From an uncultured Clostridia bacterium (GTDB lineage: Bacteria; Bacillota; Clostridia; TANB77; CAG-508), in contig CANQEI010000007.1 in assembly GCA_947594845.1 (NCBI GenBank), positions 1 to 60,992 of the forward strand: a stretch of 60,992 bases of DNA. Direction: 5' to 3'. Positions 35,274 through 44,387 of this stretch are shown here, in pieces. Numbering within the stretch: position 1 is the first letter of the stretch; each line of letters opens with the position of its first letter. Made by a program: the position numbers and the translations under genes. The notes under the pieces were generated by a model. The model searched no databases, had not been told where the DNA came from, and saw only the letters and a program-made list of their open reading frames with translations.

Positions 35274-35531
35274 ATGAAAAGAATATCAATTGAAGAGCGT
35301 GCAGTAACATTGGCACATTATATTATAGATTCAAAAGATACAGTAAGAGGGACAGCGAAAAAGTTCGGAATAAGTAAAAGTACGGTTCATAAAGATCTAA
35401 GCCAAAGATTAGAAAAAATAAATCCAGCACTTTTTTTAGAAGTAAGAGAAGTGCTAGATGAAAATAAAGCTGAACGACATATAAGAGGTGGATTAGCTAC
35501 TAAAAAGAAATATGAAAAAATGAAAACATAA
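35274..35531 (+). CDS. spoIIID: Sporulation transcriptional regulator SpoIIID
   Basis: The 85 residues match SpoIIID. The start is ISIEERAVTLAHYIIDSKDTVRGTAKKFG, followed by the helix-turn-helix ISKSTVHKDLSQRL and the basic C-terminal helix HIRGGLATKKKYEKMK that also contacts DNA. It acts in the mother cell, switching genes on and off between the sigma-E and sigma-K stages. The start is the ATG 8 bases after GGAGG. A strong hairpin covers that ribosome binding site. Confidence 0.96.
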   Translation: MKRISIEERAVTLAHYIIDSKDTVRGTAKKFGISKSTVHKDLSQRLEKINPALFLEVREVLDENKAERHIRGGLATKKKYEKMKT

Positions 35532-35600
35532 ATAACATATTGACTTTTAATATTATTTTTAGATAAAATTAAAATATAAAAACACAAAGGAGAAATTAAT

Positions 35601-36050
35601 ATGAAAAATAAAGTAATTATAATTGTTGTTATACTATTAGTTGCTCTTATTGGAGTTGGTGTTTATTTTGGAGTAAAAGCCAATAATAAGAATAAATATC
35701 AAACAGCAGATAAATATACAGTAAAGGGAGAAGAGATACCATCTATAAATTCTGTACTTGGAGAAAGAAAAGTAAAAAATTATTCATATACAAAAGAAGA
35801 CACAGAAGTATTGGAATTAACTTTTGAAACACAAAATGCACAAGAGGATGCAGAAAAATATATTAATTATTTATTTGAAAATGAAAACTTTTTAAGAGAA
35901 AGATTAAATGAAGAAAATAGATTAAGAGTAGCGAAAAGTGCAGATAATACAACTGGTGTAGTAACTGTAGAAACAGAAAAAAATGATAAAGGATTAAAAG
36001 TTACAATAATTGTTGGACCAGGAACTATAAAAGTTGATCCAGTGGAATAA
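35601..36050 (+). CDS. Small membrane-anchored protein, unknown
   Basis: The 149 residues comprise a signal anchor (about 4-26) followed by a compact external alpha/beta region (VLELTFETQNAQEDAEKYIN, VTVETEKNDKGLKVTIIVGPG). No known domain is recognised. It lies between spoIIID and yabG with its own AAGGAG and ends at a very strong terminator. A role in sporulation is only suggested by position. Confidence 0.55.
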   Translation: MKNKVIIIVVILLVALIGVGVYFGVKANNKNKYQTADKYTVKGEEIPSINSVLGERKVKNYSYTKEDTEVLELTFETQNAQEDAEKYINYLFENENFLRERLNEENRLRVAKSADNTTGVVTVETEKNDKGLKVTIIVGPGTIKVDPVE

Positions 36051-36071
36051 AAATAATATTAGTAATAAATC

Positions 36072-36130
36072 ACACCTTATTTAGTAAACAAAGTCAAAAT
36101 ATATTGTGTTTACTAAATAAGGTGTATTTT
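36072..36130 (+). terminator. Very strong terminator before yabG
   Basis: A 19-bp perfect stem (36072-36090 with 36107-36125) with a 16-base loop is followed by T-rich sequence. Confidence 0.85.
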
Positions 36131-36143
36131 TATATTTAATAAA

Positions 36144-36186
36144 ATCACCTAGATAAAATAGAATTCATATTTTATTACTAGGTGAT
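36144..36186 (+). promoter_or_regulatory. Hairpin burying the yabG ribosome binding site, with a sigma-K-like promoter inside
   Basis: The arms ATCACCTAG and CTAGGTGAT (36144-36152 with 36178-36186) plus the inner ATAAAATA/TATTTTAT form a 17-bp stem with a 2-base bulge, enclosing AGGTGA. In the loop side, CATATTTTA at 36166-36174 fits the sigma-K -10 form CATANNNTA, with AC 17 bp upstream. Transcripts from it would begin near 36181 and lack the left arm. Confidence 0.55.
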
Positions 36187-36191
36187 AAAAT

Positions 36192-36761
36192 ATGATAACA
36201 GAAGCTTTTAAAAATGGAAAAAGAAGTAGAAGTAATGCCATAATATTACACTTAGATGGAGACAAAAAGTATTCTAAAAGGGCATTTAACTATTACAATA
36301 ATATGAATTTAAAAGCAATAGTAGAAACTATACCAGAAAACAGACAACCATCAGAAGTAGTAAAATTACTAGAAAAATATAAACCTAATATACTAGTAAC
36401 AACAGGTCATGATATGATGTTAAAAAAAGGACAAGATTTATATAAAATCGAAAATTACAAAAATTCTAAATATTTTGCTGAAACAGTAAAAAATGCACGA
36501 AAATGGCAGAAATCCAGTGAAAAATTAGTAATAATTGCTGGAGCTTGTGAAAGTTTCTATGAAGCAATAATGCTAGAAGGAGCAAATTTTGCAATGTCAC
36601 CTGCAAGAATAATGGTAGAATATAGAGATCCGGTTATAATAGCAACTGAAATTGCAAATGCAGATTCAAATAGAACAATAAGATTAGATGATTTATTACC
36701 ATATTTAAAAAGTAATTATAATGGGGTAGGAGGAAATGGTGCAAAGGGCAAGAAAAACTAG
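36192..36761 (+). CDS. yabG: YabG-like sporulation protease, short form
   Basis: The 189 residues correspond to the catalytic part of YabG, the spore-coat processing protease: AIILHLDGDKKYSKRAFNYY, LVTTGHDMMLKKGQDLY, KLVIIAGACESFYEAIMLEG and NFAMSPARIMVEY. Bacillus YabG has roughly 100 further N-terminal residues with an SH3-like fold. Those are absent here and no upstream frame supplies them. The start is the ATG 6 bases after AGGTGA. It may be a naturally short lineage form. Confidence 0.85.
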   Translation: MITEAFKNGKRSRSNAIILHLDGDKKYSKRAFNYYNNMNLKAIVETIPENRQPSEVVKLLEKYKPNILVTTGHDMMLKKGQDLYKIENYKNSKYFAETVKNARKWQKSSEKLVIIAGACESFYEAIMLEGANFAMSPARIMVEYRDPVIIATEIANADSNRTIRLDDLLPYLKSNYNGVGGNGAKGKKN

Positions 36762-36892
36762 AGCAAAAAGACAAAAACGGACTTTGTAACATGATTGTAA
36801 TATAATTGTAAAGCAAAAGAAAAAAATGAAATTCAAAACGTAAAACTACTGATATAAGCTGATTTGCAAAGAAAAACAAAAAGCATACATTT

Positions 36893-36921
36893 TTGACAAA
36901 AAGCGACCTCGATGATATACT
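36893..36921 (+). promoter_or_regulatory. Near-consensus sigma-A promoter of veg
   Basis: TTGACA at 36893-36898 and TATACT at 36916-36921 are 17 bp apart, 31 bp before veg. The Bacillus veg promoter is likewise one of the strongest known. Confidence 0.85.
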
Positions 36922-36951
36922 GACGGTATCAAAAATGAAGTAGGTGATTGT

Positions 36952-37254
36952 ATGATTTATAAGTCAGATATTAGTAGTCTAAAAAAAGATATGGAGGATA
37001 AAATAGGACAAAAAATAATAGTAAAAGAATCACCAGGAAAAAGAAGTAAGCCACTTGAAAAATCTGCTATTATTGAACAAGTATATCCAACTTATTTTAG
37101 AGTAAAATTTGAAGAAAACGAAAGAAGAAGTTCTTATAATTATACAGATATATTTACAAAATCTGTTGAAGTTCAGGTTTTTGACGGACAACAATTCACT
37201 GCTTTAGAACCACCAGCAATAATTTCAAAGAAAAATAGACAAGAATATGCATAA
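36952..37254 (+). CDS. veg: Veg protein
   Basis: The 100 residues match the Veg family: DISSLKKDMEDKIGQKIIVKE, a basic turn GKRSKP, then EQVYPTYFRVKF and SYNYTDIFTKSVEVQVF. Veg is small, abundant and cytoplasmic, and in Bacillus it affects biofilm gene expression. The C-terminal 20 residues extend beyond the usual end. It is followed by a terminator and then the SPOCS/LysM gene, an order common in Clostridia. Confidence 0.9.
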   Translation: MIYKSDISSLKKDMEDKIGQKIIVKESPGKRSKPLEKSAIIEQVYPTYFRVKFEENERRSSYNYTDIFTKSVEVQVFDGQQFTALEPPAIISKKNRQEYA

Positions 37255-37266
37255 GAATTAAAATAT

Positions 37267-37299
37267 AAAAATTCCTTGTAAAAGAGGAATTTTTTTTTG
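37267..37299 (+). terminator. Intrinsic terminator after veg
   Basis: A 9-bp stem (37267-37275 with 37286-37294) is followed by a long T run. Confidence 0.75.
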
Positions 37300-37342
37300 A
37301 CCTTTAAATATATATTAAGTAATAAATATAAGGAGGTCATAT

Positions 37343-38836
37343 ATGGAATTACAAATTCAAAATGAAAAAATTGATATAAAAAGAAGTATTGGAAATAAAA
37401 AGAAAACATCAAGCATAGAAAAGGATTTTATACTACCTGATAACAAACCAGATATTATTAAAGTTCAAAATGAAAATGCGAATATATATATATTAAAAAA
37501 AGAGATTATGGAGAATAAAGTAAAACTAGAAGGAGGAATATGCTTAAGAACTACATATCTGACAGAAGAAGGTAAAAGCAAAGTACTAAAAATTGAAGAA
37601 ACTTTTGGTGAACTTATCGAAATAGAAGGAATAAATGAAAATAGTTTTATAGATGAAAAAATAGAAGTTAAATCAATAGAGACGCGAATATTAAATGAAA
37701 GAAAAATACATTTTAAAATTGACTTTGAAATAAAAATAAAGGCATCTCAAAAAGAGAATATCGAGTTTATACACGAAATAAATCAAATACATCAGTTACA
37801 AATTCTTAATAAAAACATAAAAATTAATAATTTTGTTGGACGTGGAGAAACAAAAATAAATCTTCAAGAAAAAATGGAAATAGAAAATTTGCAAGAAAGC
37901 ATAGAAGTAATTAAAATGCAACCAATAATTAACAACATAGAAAAAAAGATGAGCTACAACAAAGTATTAGTAAAAGCAGATTGTCTATTGAAATGCTTAT
38001 ATATAACAGAAGCAGGTATCATTTATATGGCAAAAAAAGAAGTACCTATAATGGGATTCTTAGACATCAATAATGTAGAGGATACCAATGAATGTAATGT
38101 TGAAATATCATTAAAGAATTTGTCTGTAACAGAAAATGCAAATGAAACGAAATGTATAATAAATATAGATGCAGAATTCAATGTATCAGGTTATGTGTAT
38201 CAGGAAAGAGAAATAAAATTAGTAGAAGATTTATATTGCTTAAATAATAAAATACAATATTCAAAAAGAAAAGTTTGCTTAGAAAATGAGAAACAATGTA
38301 AAGAAAAGACAGATAAGTTAAAAGAAAAAGTATTAGTAGAGGATATAAATCAAATTTATGATACTGAATGTAAAATTATAAATTATAAGCAGAGTGGAAA
38401 ATATGTGGAAGGAGACATGAAACTAACATATTTATATAATTCTTTTGAAAATCCAGGATTAAATAAAAAAGAAGAAATAATAAAATTTCAGATACAATTA
38501 GAAGATGAATTAAATGATATTTCACTTGAAATATTAAATATAAATTCAACAATATTGCCAGATTCCAGTGTTGATACAGAAATAGAGATAAAAATTACTA
38601 ATAATGCACAGAAAAAACAAGAGATAGAGTTAATAAATGAAATTTCAGTAGAAGATGAAAATGATGATGACGATGGATACAGCATGGTTATTTATTTTGT
38701 AAAACCAAATGATTCTTTATGGAAAATTGCCAAAAGATTTAAAAGTACTGTAGAGGAAATCGTGAAATTAAATGATATTGAAAATGAAGAAAAAATACAA
38801 ATTGGAGATAAACTTTATATTCCAAGAGCAATGTAA
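37343..38836 (+). CDS. DUF3794 (SPOCS) and LysM domain protein, spore-envelope type
   Basis: The 497 residues contain repeated SPOCS/DUF3794 units (for example about 30-120, 190-290, 320-420; ILPDNKPDIIKV, YNKVLVKADCLLKCLYITE and VLVEDINQIYDTECKI). An acidic Asp-rich linker leads to one C-terminal LysM domain (IYFVKPNDSLWKIAKRFKS to IQIGDKLYIPRAM). The family includes SpoVID/SafA-like coat morphogenetic proteins. It probably binds peptidoglycan in the spore envelope. It starts after AAGGAGG. Confidence 0.85.
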   Translation: MELQIQNEKIDIKRSIGNKKKTSSIEKDFILPDNKPDIIKVQNENANIYILKKEIMENKVKLEGGICLRTTYLTEEGKSKVLKIEETFGELIEIEGINENSFIDEKIEVKSIETRILNERKIHFKIDFEIKIKASQKENIEFIHEINQIHQLQILNKNIKINNFVGRGETKINLQEKMEIENLQESIEVIKMQPIINNIEKKMSYNKVLVKADCLLKCLYITEAGIIYMAKKEVPIMGFLDINNVEDTNECNVEISLKNLSVTENANETKCIINIDAEFNVSGYVYQEREIKLVEDLYCLNNKIQYSKRKVCLENEKQCKEKTDKLKEKVLVEDINQIYDTECKIINYKQSGKYVEGDMKLTYLYNSFENPGLNKKEEIIKFQIQLEDELNDISLEILNINSTILPDSSVDTEIEIKITNNAQKKQEIELINEISVEDENDDDDGYSMVIYFVKPNDSLWKIAKRFKSTVEEIVKLNDIENEEKIQIGDKLYIPRAM

Positions 38837-38869
38837 AACATAATAAATAAAGAATTTATGCGCAATGTG

Positions 38870-38898
38870 TTGACATTTTCAAAAGTTTATATTAAAAT
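38870..38898 (+). promoter_or_regulatory. Strong sigma-A promoter of rplM-rpsI
   Basis: TTGACA at 38870-38875 and TAAAAT at 38893-38898 are 17 bp apart. The leader is about 105 bases long. Confidence 0.75.
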
Positions 38899-38922
38899 AT
38901 TAAAGCATTGTATGTGAATATA

Positions 38923-38962
38923 AATTTATTATTTACTTCTCCCCGGTGGTAAAAAATAAATT
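38923..38962 (+). promoter_or_regulatory. Leader hairpin of the rplM-rpsI operon
   Basis: A 13-bp A/T stem with one mismatch (38923-38935 with 38950-38962) displays a G+C-rich 14-base loop, CTTCTCCCCGGTGG, within the rplM leader. Its position fits a ribosomal-protein autoregulatory site (L13 leaders are known in Firmicutes), but I cannot confirm a match to that family. Confidence 0.45.
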
Positions 38963-39010
38963 ATATATAAATTATTTTAATAAAATATTGAATGGAGGGT
39001 AATTATTACC

Positions 39011-39448
39011 ATGAATAATACAACATATAGCGCCAAAAAAAGTGAAATTGAAAGCAAATGGTATGTTATTGATGCTTCAGGAAAATCATTAGGTAGAGTT
39101 GCAACAGAAGCTGCAAAAATACTAAGTGGAAAGCATAAACCAACATACACACCTACAATAGACACAGGAGACCATGTAATTATAATAAACTGTAAAGATG
39201 CAGTTTTAACAGGAAAAAAATTAGATCAAAAAGTTTATAGAAGTCATTCAGGATATATTGGAGGATTAAAAGAAACATCTGCAAGAGTTATGATGGAAAA
39301 TTCTCCAGAAAAAGCAATGATGATTGCAGTAAAAGGAATGCTTCCACATACAAAACTAGGAAGACAAATGATCAAAAAATTAAGAGTATATAGTGATGAT
39401 CAACATGAAAATACAGCACAAAAACCAGAAGTATGGGAGGTAAAATAG
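39011..39448 (+). CDS. rplM: 50S ribosomal protein L13
   Basis: The 145 residues match L13: [22 protein letters not shown], the [16 protein letters not shown] strand, [13 protein letters not shown] and [15 protein letters not shown]. It is an early-assembly protein of the large subunit. The rpsI start codon follows its stop directly. Confidence 0.97.
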   Translation: MNNTTYSAKKSEIESKWYVIDASGKSLGRVATEAAKILSGKHKPTYTPTIDTGDHVIIINCKDAVLTGKKLDQKVYRSHSGYIGGLKETSARVMMENSPEKAMMIAVKGMLPHTKLGRQMIKKLRVYSDDQHENTAQKPEVWEVK

Positions 39449-39853
39449 ATGGCTAAGAAATCTGAAAAAATAGAATTTTGCGGAACAGGTAGAAGAAAAA
39501 AATCAATTGCTAGAGTAAGATTAGTTGAAGGTAAAGGAACAATCACAGTTAATGGCGAAAATTTAGATCAATACTTTGGATCAGAAATATTAAAAGTTAT
39601 TGTAAATCAACCACTAACAGTTACAAATACAGTTGGAAAATATGATATTATTTGTAAAGTACAAGGTGGAGGATATACTGGTCAAGCTGGTGCAATTAGA
39701 CATGGAATAGCCAGAGCTTTAGTAGAAGCTAACGGAGAATACAGAGCTGCATTAAAATCAAATGGATTCTTAACAAGAGATCCACGTATGAAAGAAAGAA
39801 GAAAATATGGTCTAAAGAAAGCTAGAAAAGCACCACAATTCTCAAAGAGATAA
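39449..39853 (+). CDS. rpsI: 30S ribosomal protein S9
   Basis: The 134 residues match S9: [40 protein letters not shown] and the basic C-terminal tail [11 protein letters not shown] that reaches the P-site tRNA. It begins on the base after the rplM stop with its ribosome binding site inside rplM. Confidence 0.97.
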   Translation: MAKKSEKIEFCGTGRRKKSIARVRLVEGKGTITVNGENLDQYFGSEILKVIVNQPLTVTNTVGKYDIICKVQGGGYTGQAGAIRHGIARALVEANGEYRAALKSNGFLTRDPRMKERRKYGLKKARKAPQFSKR

Positions 39854-39876
39854 TAAAAAAATATTATTTAAAACTA

Positions 39877-39910
39877 AAATCGGAATTATTAAAATTCCGA
39901 TTTTTTTTAT
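39877..39910 (+). terminator. Intrinsic terminator of the rplM-rpsI operon
   Basis: A 12-bp stem AAAATCGGAATT/AATTCCGATTTT with a short loop and a T run. The following 236 bases to the next gene hold only A+T-rich sequence. Confidence 0.85.
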
Positions 39911-40146
39911 GAATAAAAGTATTATAAATTTCTAATATGCAAAAATTAATCATAATTTACAGAAAAATTTTATTCATACAACAATCTTATAATCTCTTCA
40001 AATTTTCACTATTAGGTTAAAATACTTAAAATCCCAAATAACGTAACATTTTTATAACATAAATGATAACAAAAAAATATATAAAAAGAATACGAAAAAA
40101 TATATAATATTATTGAATAATAGTATGAAAAATAAAGGAAAAATGT

Positions 40147-43100
40147 ATGGAAGAAGATAGAGTAATTATTACACCGGAACAATTCGAAGAATATAAAAAA
40201 ATTACCAAATGCAATGAAGAAATTTTATACTTATATTCATTGGTATTAAAAAGAGAAGCAGGACAATCAATTGAAGAAATAGCTACAGAATTGGGATATA
40301 CAGCCGACGAAATAGTAAGACAAATGTCAGCTAGTTTCCCATATATAAACTTATATACTGATACAGAAGAAGATGTGTTAAATGCCATACCAGAAGTATA
40401 TAGGGATACTGTTAAATCTTTTAGAGAAAAAGCTTTAACACTTCCATTAGACAGTGAAGAATGGGAAGATGCAATAGATGAATCAATTCAAACATACGAA
40501 ATTGGTGAAATACAAAATGAGCAAATAGACAAAATTGCTGAAATATTAAGTAAAAGTAACTTAAGTCAAATTCCAGCTGAGATGTGGAACGATGTTACAT
40601 GGACAAAAAAAATGCATTTTGAAAACACTGGTGCAAACATAGATATGAATAATTGGGTTAGTTTTACTGGTTATGGTGGTAGTTTTATCGGATGCAATTT
40701 AATTTCTTATAATATTACTAAATATTCAGATATTTTTGATTTTACTATGAAATCTCATCCTACCGACGAAGAAATAGAACCTAGTCAACGCCAAGTATTT
40801 ATAGATGCATATAGAGGAAGTACATTCTATCCAAGGTTAATACTTAATTGGTTAAAAAAAGATGAAAATCTTTTTAAAAATAATACATGGATAATAGACT
40901 CTATAATTAATAATTCTGAAAACAGAAGTTATTCACTAGATGACATTTGGAGTATAGTGCCTGATAAATATAAAATTCAGTATAAATCAATATTTGAGCA
41001 GGCAATAGAAAAGGCAAAACAGCCAGGAAAAGATGAATTTAAGAAAACTGCATTCATGTTAGGAGAGTCACCTGTTGAAATATGGGATGAGTATTTTAGC
41101 AAAATTGAAGAAATATACCAAGAACATAAAAAAAATAAAGAATTAGGTGAGCTAGAATATTTCGAAGCAATATGGCATAAAGTGCCAAAAGGAGTCCAAG
41201 AAAAATATTTTGATTATTTTTGGAATAGATACAAAGATAGCGAAGAAAAAGAGAAATATTATGCAAGTTTATTCAACGGATTAGATAAATCATTTGGTGG
41301 AGAAAAATTAGGATTAATAATTGATCAATACATAGATAAAAACGATTACAGCGTAAGTTCTGAAAATTCAATGGCATTAAGAAATTTCTTTGAAAGAATA
41401 ACAAGAAAATTTGATGTACCTGAAAATACGTTAAATACATTATTCAATGCATATTTAAATCAACAAAATAGTGATTTCAATGCATATACTTTCGGCAAAA
41501 TATGGAAAGTATTTTCACCGGAAATTCAGGAAAAATACTTGAATGGCATTATGGCAGCACCAGGATATGTTGGTAGTAAAAAAGAAATTTGGAAAAATAC
41601 AGATCGAGATTTAAGACTAAAAGAATTTAGCAGAATAGCACAATTCTGCAGAGAAAATAATTTAAAAGAGCTAGAGCATTATATTCAAGGTGAAGGATAT
41701 ATAAGTTTAGTATATGAATTTAGGGAAGATAGTGAAAAAATAATACAAGCTAATATGCCTCAATTTTTATATTCTTTAAGAGAAAAATATAATTGTAATG
41801 GTGAAGATGTTGATTTATCTCAAGATTCAAAATATAACATTGAATTTGCAAAATTACTAATGGATTGGGATAAAAGAGGAGAACTTTCATCAGAAAATCT
41901 AAATGTTATTATAGAAAATTTACCTAAACTTGGAATGGATGTCATAAATAGAGTGATTTTCAGCAATTCAAAAATGCTTTCTGCATATGCAAACAAACTA
42001 ATACCACAACTTGCAAAATTACCAAGAGAAGAAGCTGAAAAAGTAATTACAGAAACTGAACATGTATTTTCACAAAGATATTTACCAGACTTTATTAAGA
42101 TATACAAATATTATGAATTAATTAGCGATAATGGACTTAGTAAAAGTGTACTAAATTCTAAAGGAAAAATGTCACCTGTTTTAGAAAATGCACCAAGTGA
42201 AAAAATGGTAAAAAGAGTTATCTTTTCTGATCTGATGAAAATTGGAATGGATAGCAATAATAAATCTTTACGAGATTTTCTAAATGTCCTTACAGAAGGA
42301 AATAGAATATATTTAGAATATATAAGAAATAATAGTGATATTTCTAGTCTATCTGCAGAAGATAGAGATAAATTAGATGCATATTCAAAAACTTTATATG
42401 CCCTTTACGAAAATTCAAGTGTTGCTTCTGTTGATAAAAAAAATAATAAAAAAATATTTTTAACAGGTGATCTTCAAACAGATTTAAAATTAATTTCAAG
42501 TAAGTATGCTAATAGACCAGATGTTACAAACTTACCAGACTTAGTATTAAAAACATATATCGGACCATACCAAGAACTATATGGAGGAATTACAACAATT
42601 GATCAAATGCAACAATATATGCAGAGGAGAATTAACGAATCAAACTTAAGACATATGGAATCTGCTAAACAAATGCCTACACTTGAACCTGGAGATATGG
42701 TAAAAGGAATAGGAAAACATGAAGAATTATTACAACAATTATTTAGCAATGGAATAAGAGCTGGAGAATTTTTAGGTACTGATTCTCATACAGATTTAAC
42801 TCCACTTGACACAGATTTTGGAATTATAAGGAATGATGCAGGACAAACTATAGGAGAAAAAATAGGACGTACAATGGCAAGTAGCTATGGAAGTATGTAC
42901 ATAGTATTAAAAAAAGATCCAAGAAAAGTAGAATTTACAAGAGCAGAGCCAGAATTAATTACAACTTCTCAAAATTCAACAGCAAACCAAATGCAAAATA
43001 TTAGATCAAAAGAGGAATTAAGAAGAAGAATTCATACTAGAAGTAATGGAACATATGAACCAAAAAGAATAGAAGCATTTAAAACTTTAAGTGACGAACA

Positions 43101-44373
43101 ATATGGGGTAAGAACAGGATTAGGAATTACAGATGTTGATTACATGGTTGTAAAACATTGGGACAAAAGAATTGGCTATGAACTAGCAATGAATGGAACA
43201 TATATTCCAGTATATGATTATAATACACAAGAACTAGTATTTTCTCCAGAAATGTATGAATCAATAAGAAAACAAATGGAAGGATTATCATATTTCGAAG
43301 CAGGAGAAATGAAAGTTGATGAAACTGCATACTCTTCACAAGCACAAGAAATAGCAAAACAATTATTTACAGATGGAGATGTCCAAACATCTACAACTCA
43401 AAGAGAAGCTCAAATAAAAAGAACTGCTATTGAAAGAGCTGTAAGAGAAGTTTTAGAAGAAAATTTCAATATGGGTATGGCTTCAAAATTAACAGGAGAT
43501 TTAACTAGTGGATTTGCTGAATTTATAGACACAGGTTCAACAGGAAGAGGAACAAACCTTCCAGGTGATGGAGACTTCGATTTCACAATGAAAATTGACA
43601 ATATAATATATAAAAATGCTGAAACATATGCTGAATTTAGAGAAGCTTTGAGAAAAAAACTAGCTGTAAGAAGTGATGATCCAAAATCTTCAATAGATGA
43701 AACTGGAGAAGGTCATTTTAGGTATAAAAAAATAAAAATAGAAGGAATAGAAGAACCTATAGATCTAGACATAACTTTTATGCAAAAAGATCCAGACATT
43801 GAATATTCAACAGATATGGCGGTAAGAGATAGATTGGAAACACTAAAAAAATCAGATCCAGAAGGTTACAAAATGACAATTGCTAACATTGTTCTAGCTA
43901 AAAAGATGCTAAAAGAAGCTGGGCTATATAAAAAATCCAATAGTCAAGGTGCCACTCAATATGGAGGCTTTGGAGGAGTAGGAGTTGAGAATTGGATTCT
44001 TCAAAATGGAGGATCATTTCCGAGAGCTATGCAAACTTTTTTGGAAGCATCTGAAGAGTATCCAGAATTTGATAAATTTATGGAGGCTTATCCAATATTT
44101 GATTTTGGACAAAACCATAAGTCTCAACAATATAGTCATGATAGCTTTGTTAGAGGTGTAACAATCGCAGGTTTTAAAGAAATGCAAAAAAAATTTAAAG
44201 AAATGCAAGAACAATTAGTAACACAAAATAAAACACCAAATATAACTTTAGAGGAAATAGGGCGTAGTACTCTTGAAAGCTTTAGAGAGCATCCTGAAGA
44301 AGAAATGAGAGCTGGAGAAATAATAGAGAAAGGTGTACATTCAAAACAAGTAGAAACGCAGACACAACTTTAA
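40147..44373 (+). CDS. Giant (1408-residue) helical protein with C-terminal nucleotidyltransferase domain
   Basis: The N terminus has a helix-turn-helix-like segment (SIEEIATELGYTADEIVRQM). About 800 residues of mostly helical, Trp/Tyr-containing sequence follow with no recognised family. From about 846 to 1040 there is an alpha/beta region with conserved-looking blocks (GIRAGEFLGTDSHTDLTPLD, SYGSMYIVLKKDPR, GIRTG-like VRTGLGITDVDYMVV) that I cannot name. From about 1110 comes a polymerase-beta-type nucleotidyltransferase: GSTGRGT (from Gly1130), Asp1143 and Asp1145 in GDGDFDF, third acid Asp1208 in IDLDITF. A YGGFGGVGVENWILQNGGSF block (from Tyr1272) resembles the substrate domain of archaeal CCA-adding and 2-5A-synthetase-like enzymes. 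No signal peptide. The partner gene follows 14 bases on. Confidence 0.7.
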   Translation: MEEDRVIITPEQFEEYKKITKCNEEILYLYSLVLKREAGQSIEEIATELGYTADEIVRQMSASFPYINLYTDTEEDVLNAIPEVYRDTVKSFREKALTLPLDSEEWEDAIDESIQTYEIGEIQNEQIDKIAEILSKSNLSQIPAEMWNDVTWTKKMHFENTGANIDMNNWVSFTGYGGSFIGCNLISYNITKYSDIFDFTMKSHPTDEEIEPSQRQVFIDAYRGSTFYPRLILNWLKKDENLFKNNTWIIDSIINNSENRSYSLDDIWSIVPDKYKIQYKSIFEQAIEKAKQPGKDEFKKTAFMLGESPVEIWDEYFSKIEEIYQEHKKNKELGELEYFEAIWHKVPKGVQEKYFDYFWNRYKDSEEKEKYYASLFNGLDKSFGGEKLGLIIDQYIDKNDYSVSSENSMALRNFFERITRKFDVPENTLNTLFNAYLNQQNSDFNAYTFGKIWKVFSPEIQEKYLNGIMAAPGYVGSKKEIWKNTDRDLRLKEFSRIAQFCRENNLKELEHYIQGEGYISLVYEFREDSEKIIQANMPQFLYSLREKYNCNGEDVDLSQDSKYNIEFAKLLMDWDKRGELSSENLNVIIENLPKLGMDVINRVIFSNSKMLSAYANKLIPQLAKLPREEAEKVITETEHVFSQRYLPDFIKIYKYYELISDNGLSKSVLNSKGKMSPVLENAPSEKMVKRVIFSDLMKIGMDSNNKSLRDFLNVLTEGNRIYLEYIRNNSDISSLSAEDRDKLDAYSKTLYALYENSSVASVDKKNNKKIFLTGDLQTDLKLISSKYANRPDVTNLPDLVLKTYIGPYQELYGGITTIDQMQQYMQRRINESNLRHMESAKQMPTLEPGDMVKGIGKHEELLQQLFSNGIRAGEFLGTDSHTDLTPLDTDFGIIRNDAGQTIGEKIGRTMASSYGSMYIVLKKDPRKVEFTRAEPELITTSQNSTANQMQNIRSKEELRRRIHTRSNGTYEPKRIEAFKTLSDEQYGVRTGLGITDVDYMVVKHWDKRIGYELAMNGTYIPVYDYNTQELVFSPEMYESIRKQMEGLSYFEAGEMKVDETAYSSQAQEIAKQLFTDGDVQTSTTQREAQIKRTAIERAVREVLEENFNMGMASKLTGDLTSGFAEFIDTGSTGRGTNLPGDGDFDFTMKIDNIIYKNAETYAEFREALRKKLAVRSDDPKSSIDETGEGHFRYKKIKIEGIEEPIDLDITFMQKDPDIEYSTDMAVRDRLETLKKSDPEGYKMTIANIVLAKKMLKEAGLYKKSNSQGATQYGGFGGVGVENWILQNGGSFPRAMQTFLEASEEYPEFDKFMEAYPIFDFGQNHKSQQYSHDSFVRGVTIAGFKEMQKKFKEMQEQLVTQNKTPNITLEEIGRSTLESFREHPEEEMRAGEIIEKGVHSKQVETQTQL

Positions 44374-44387
44374 AAGGAGGAATATAA

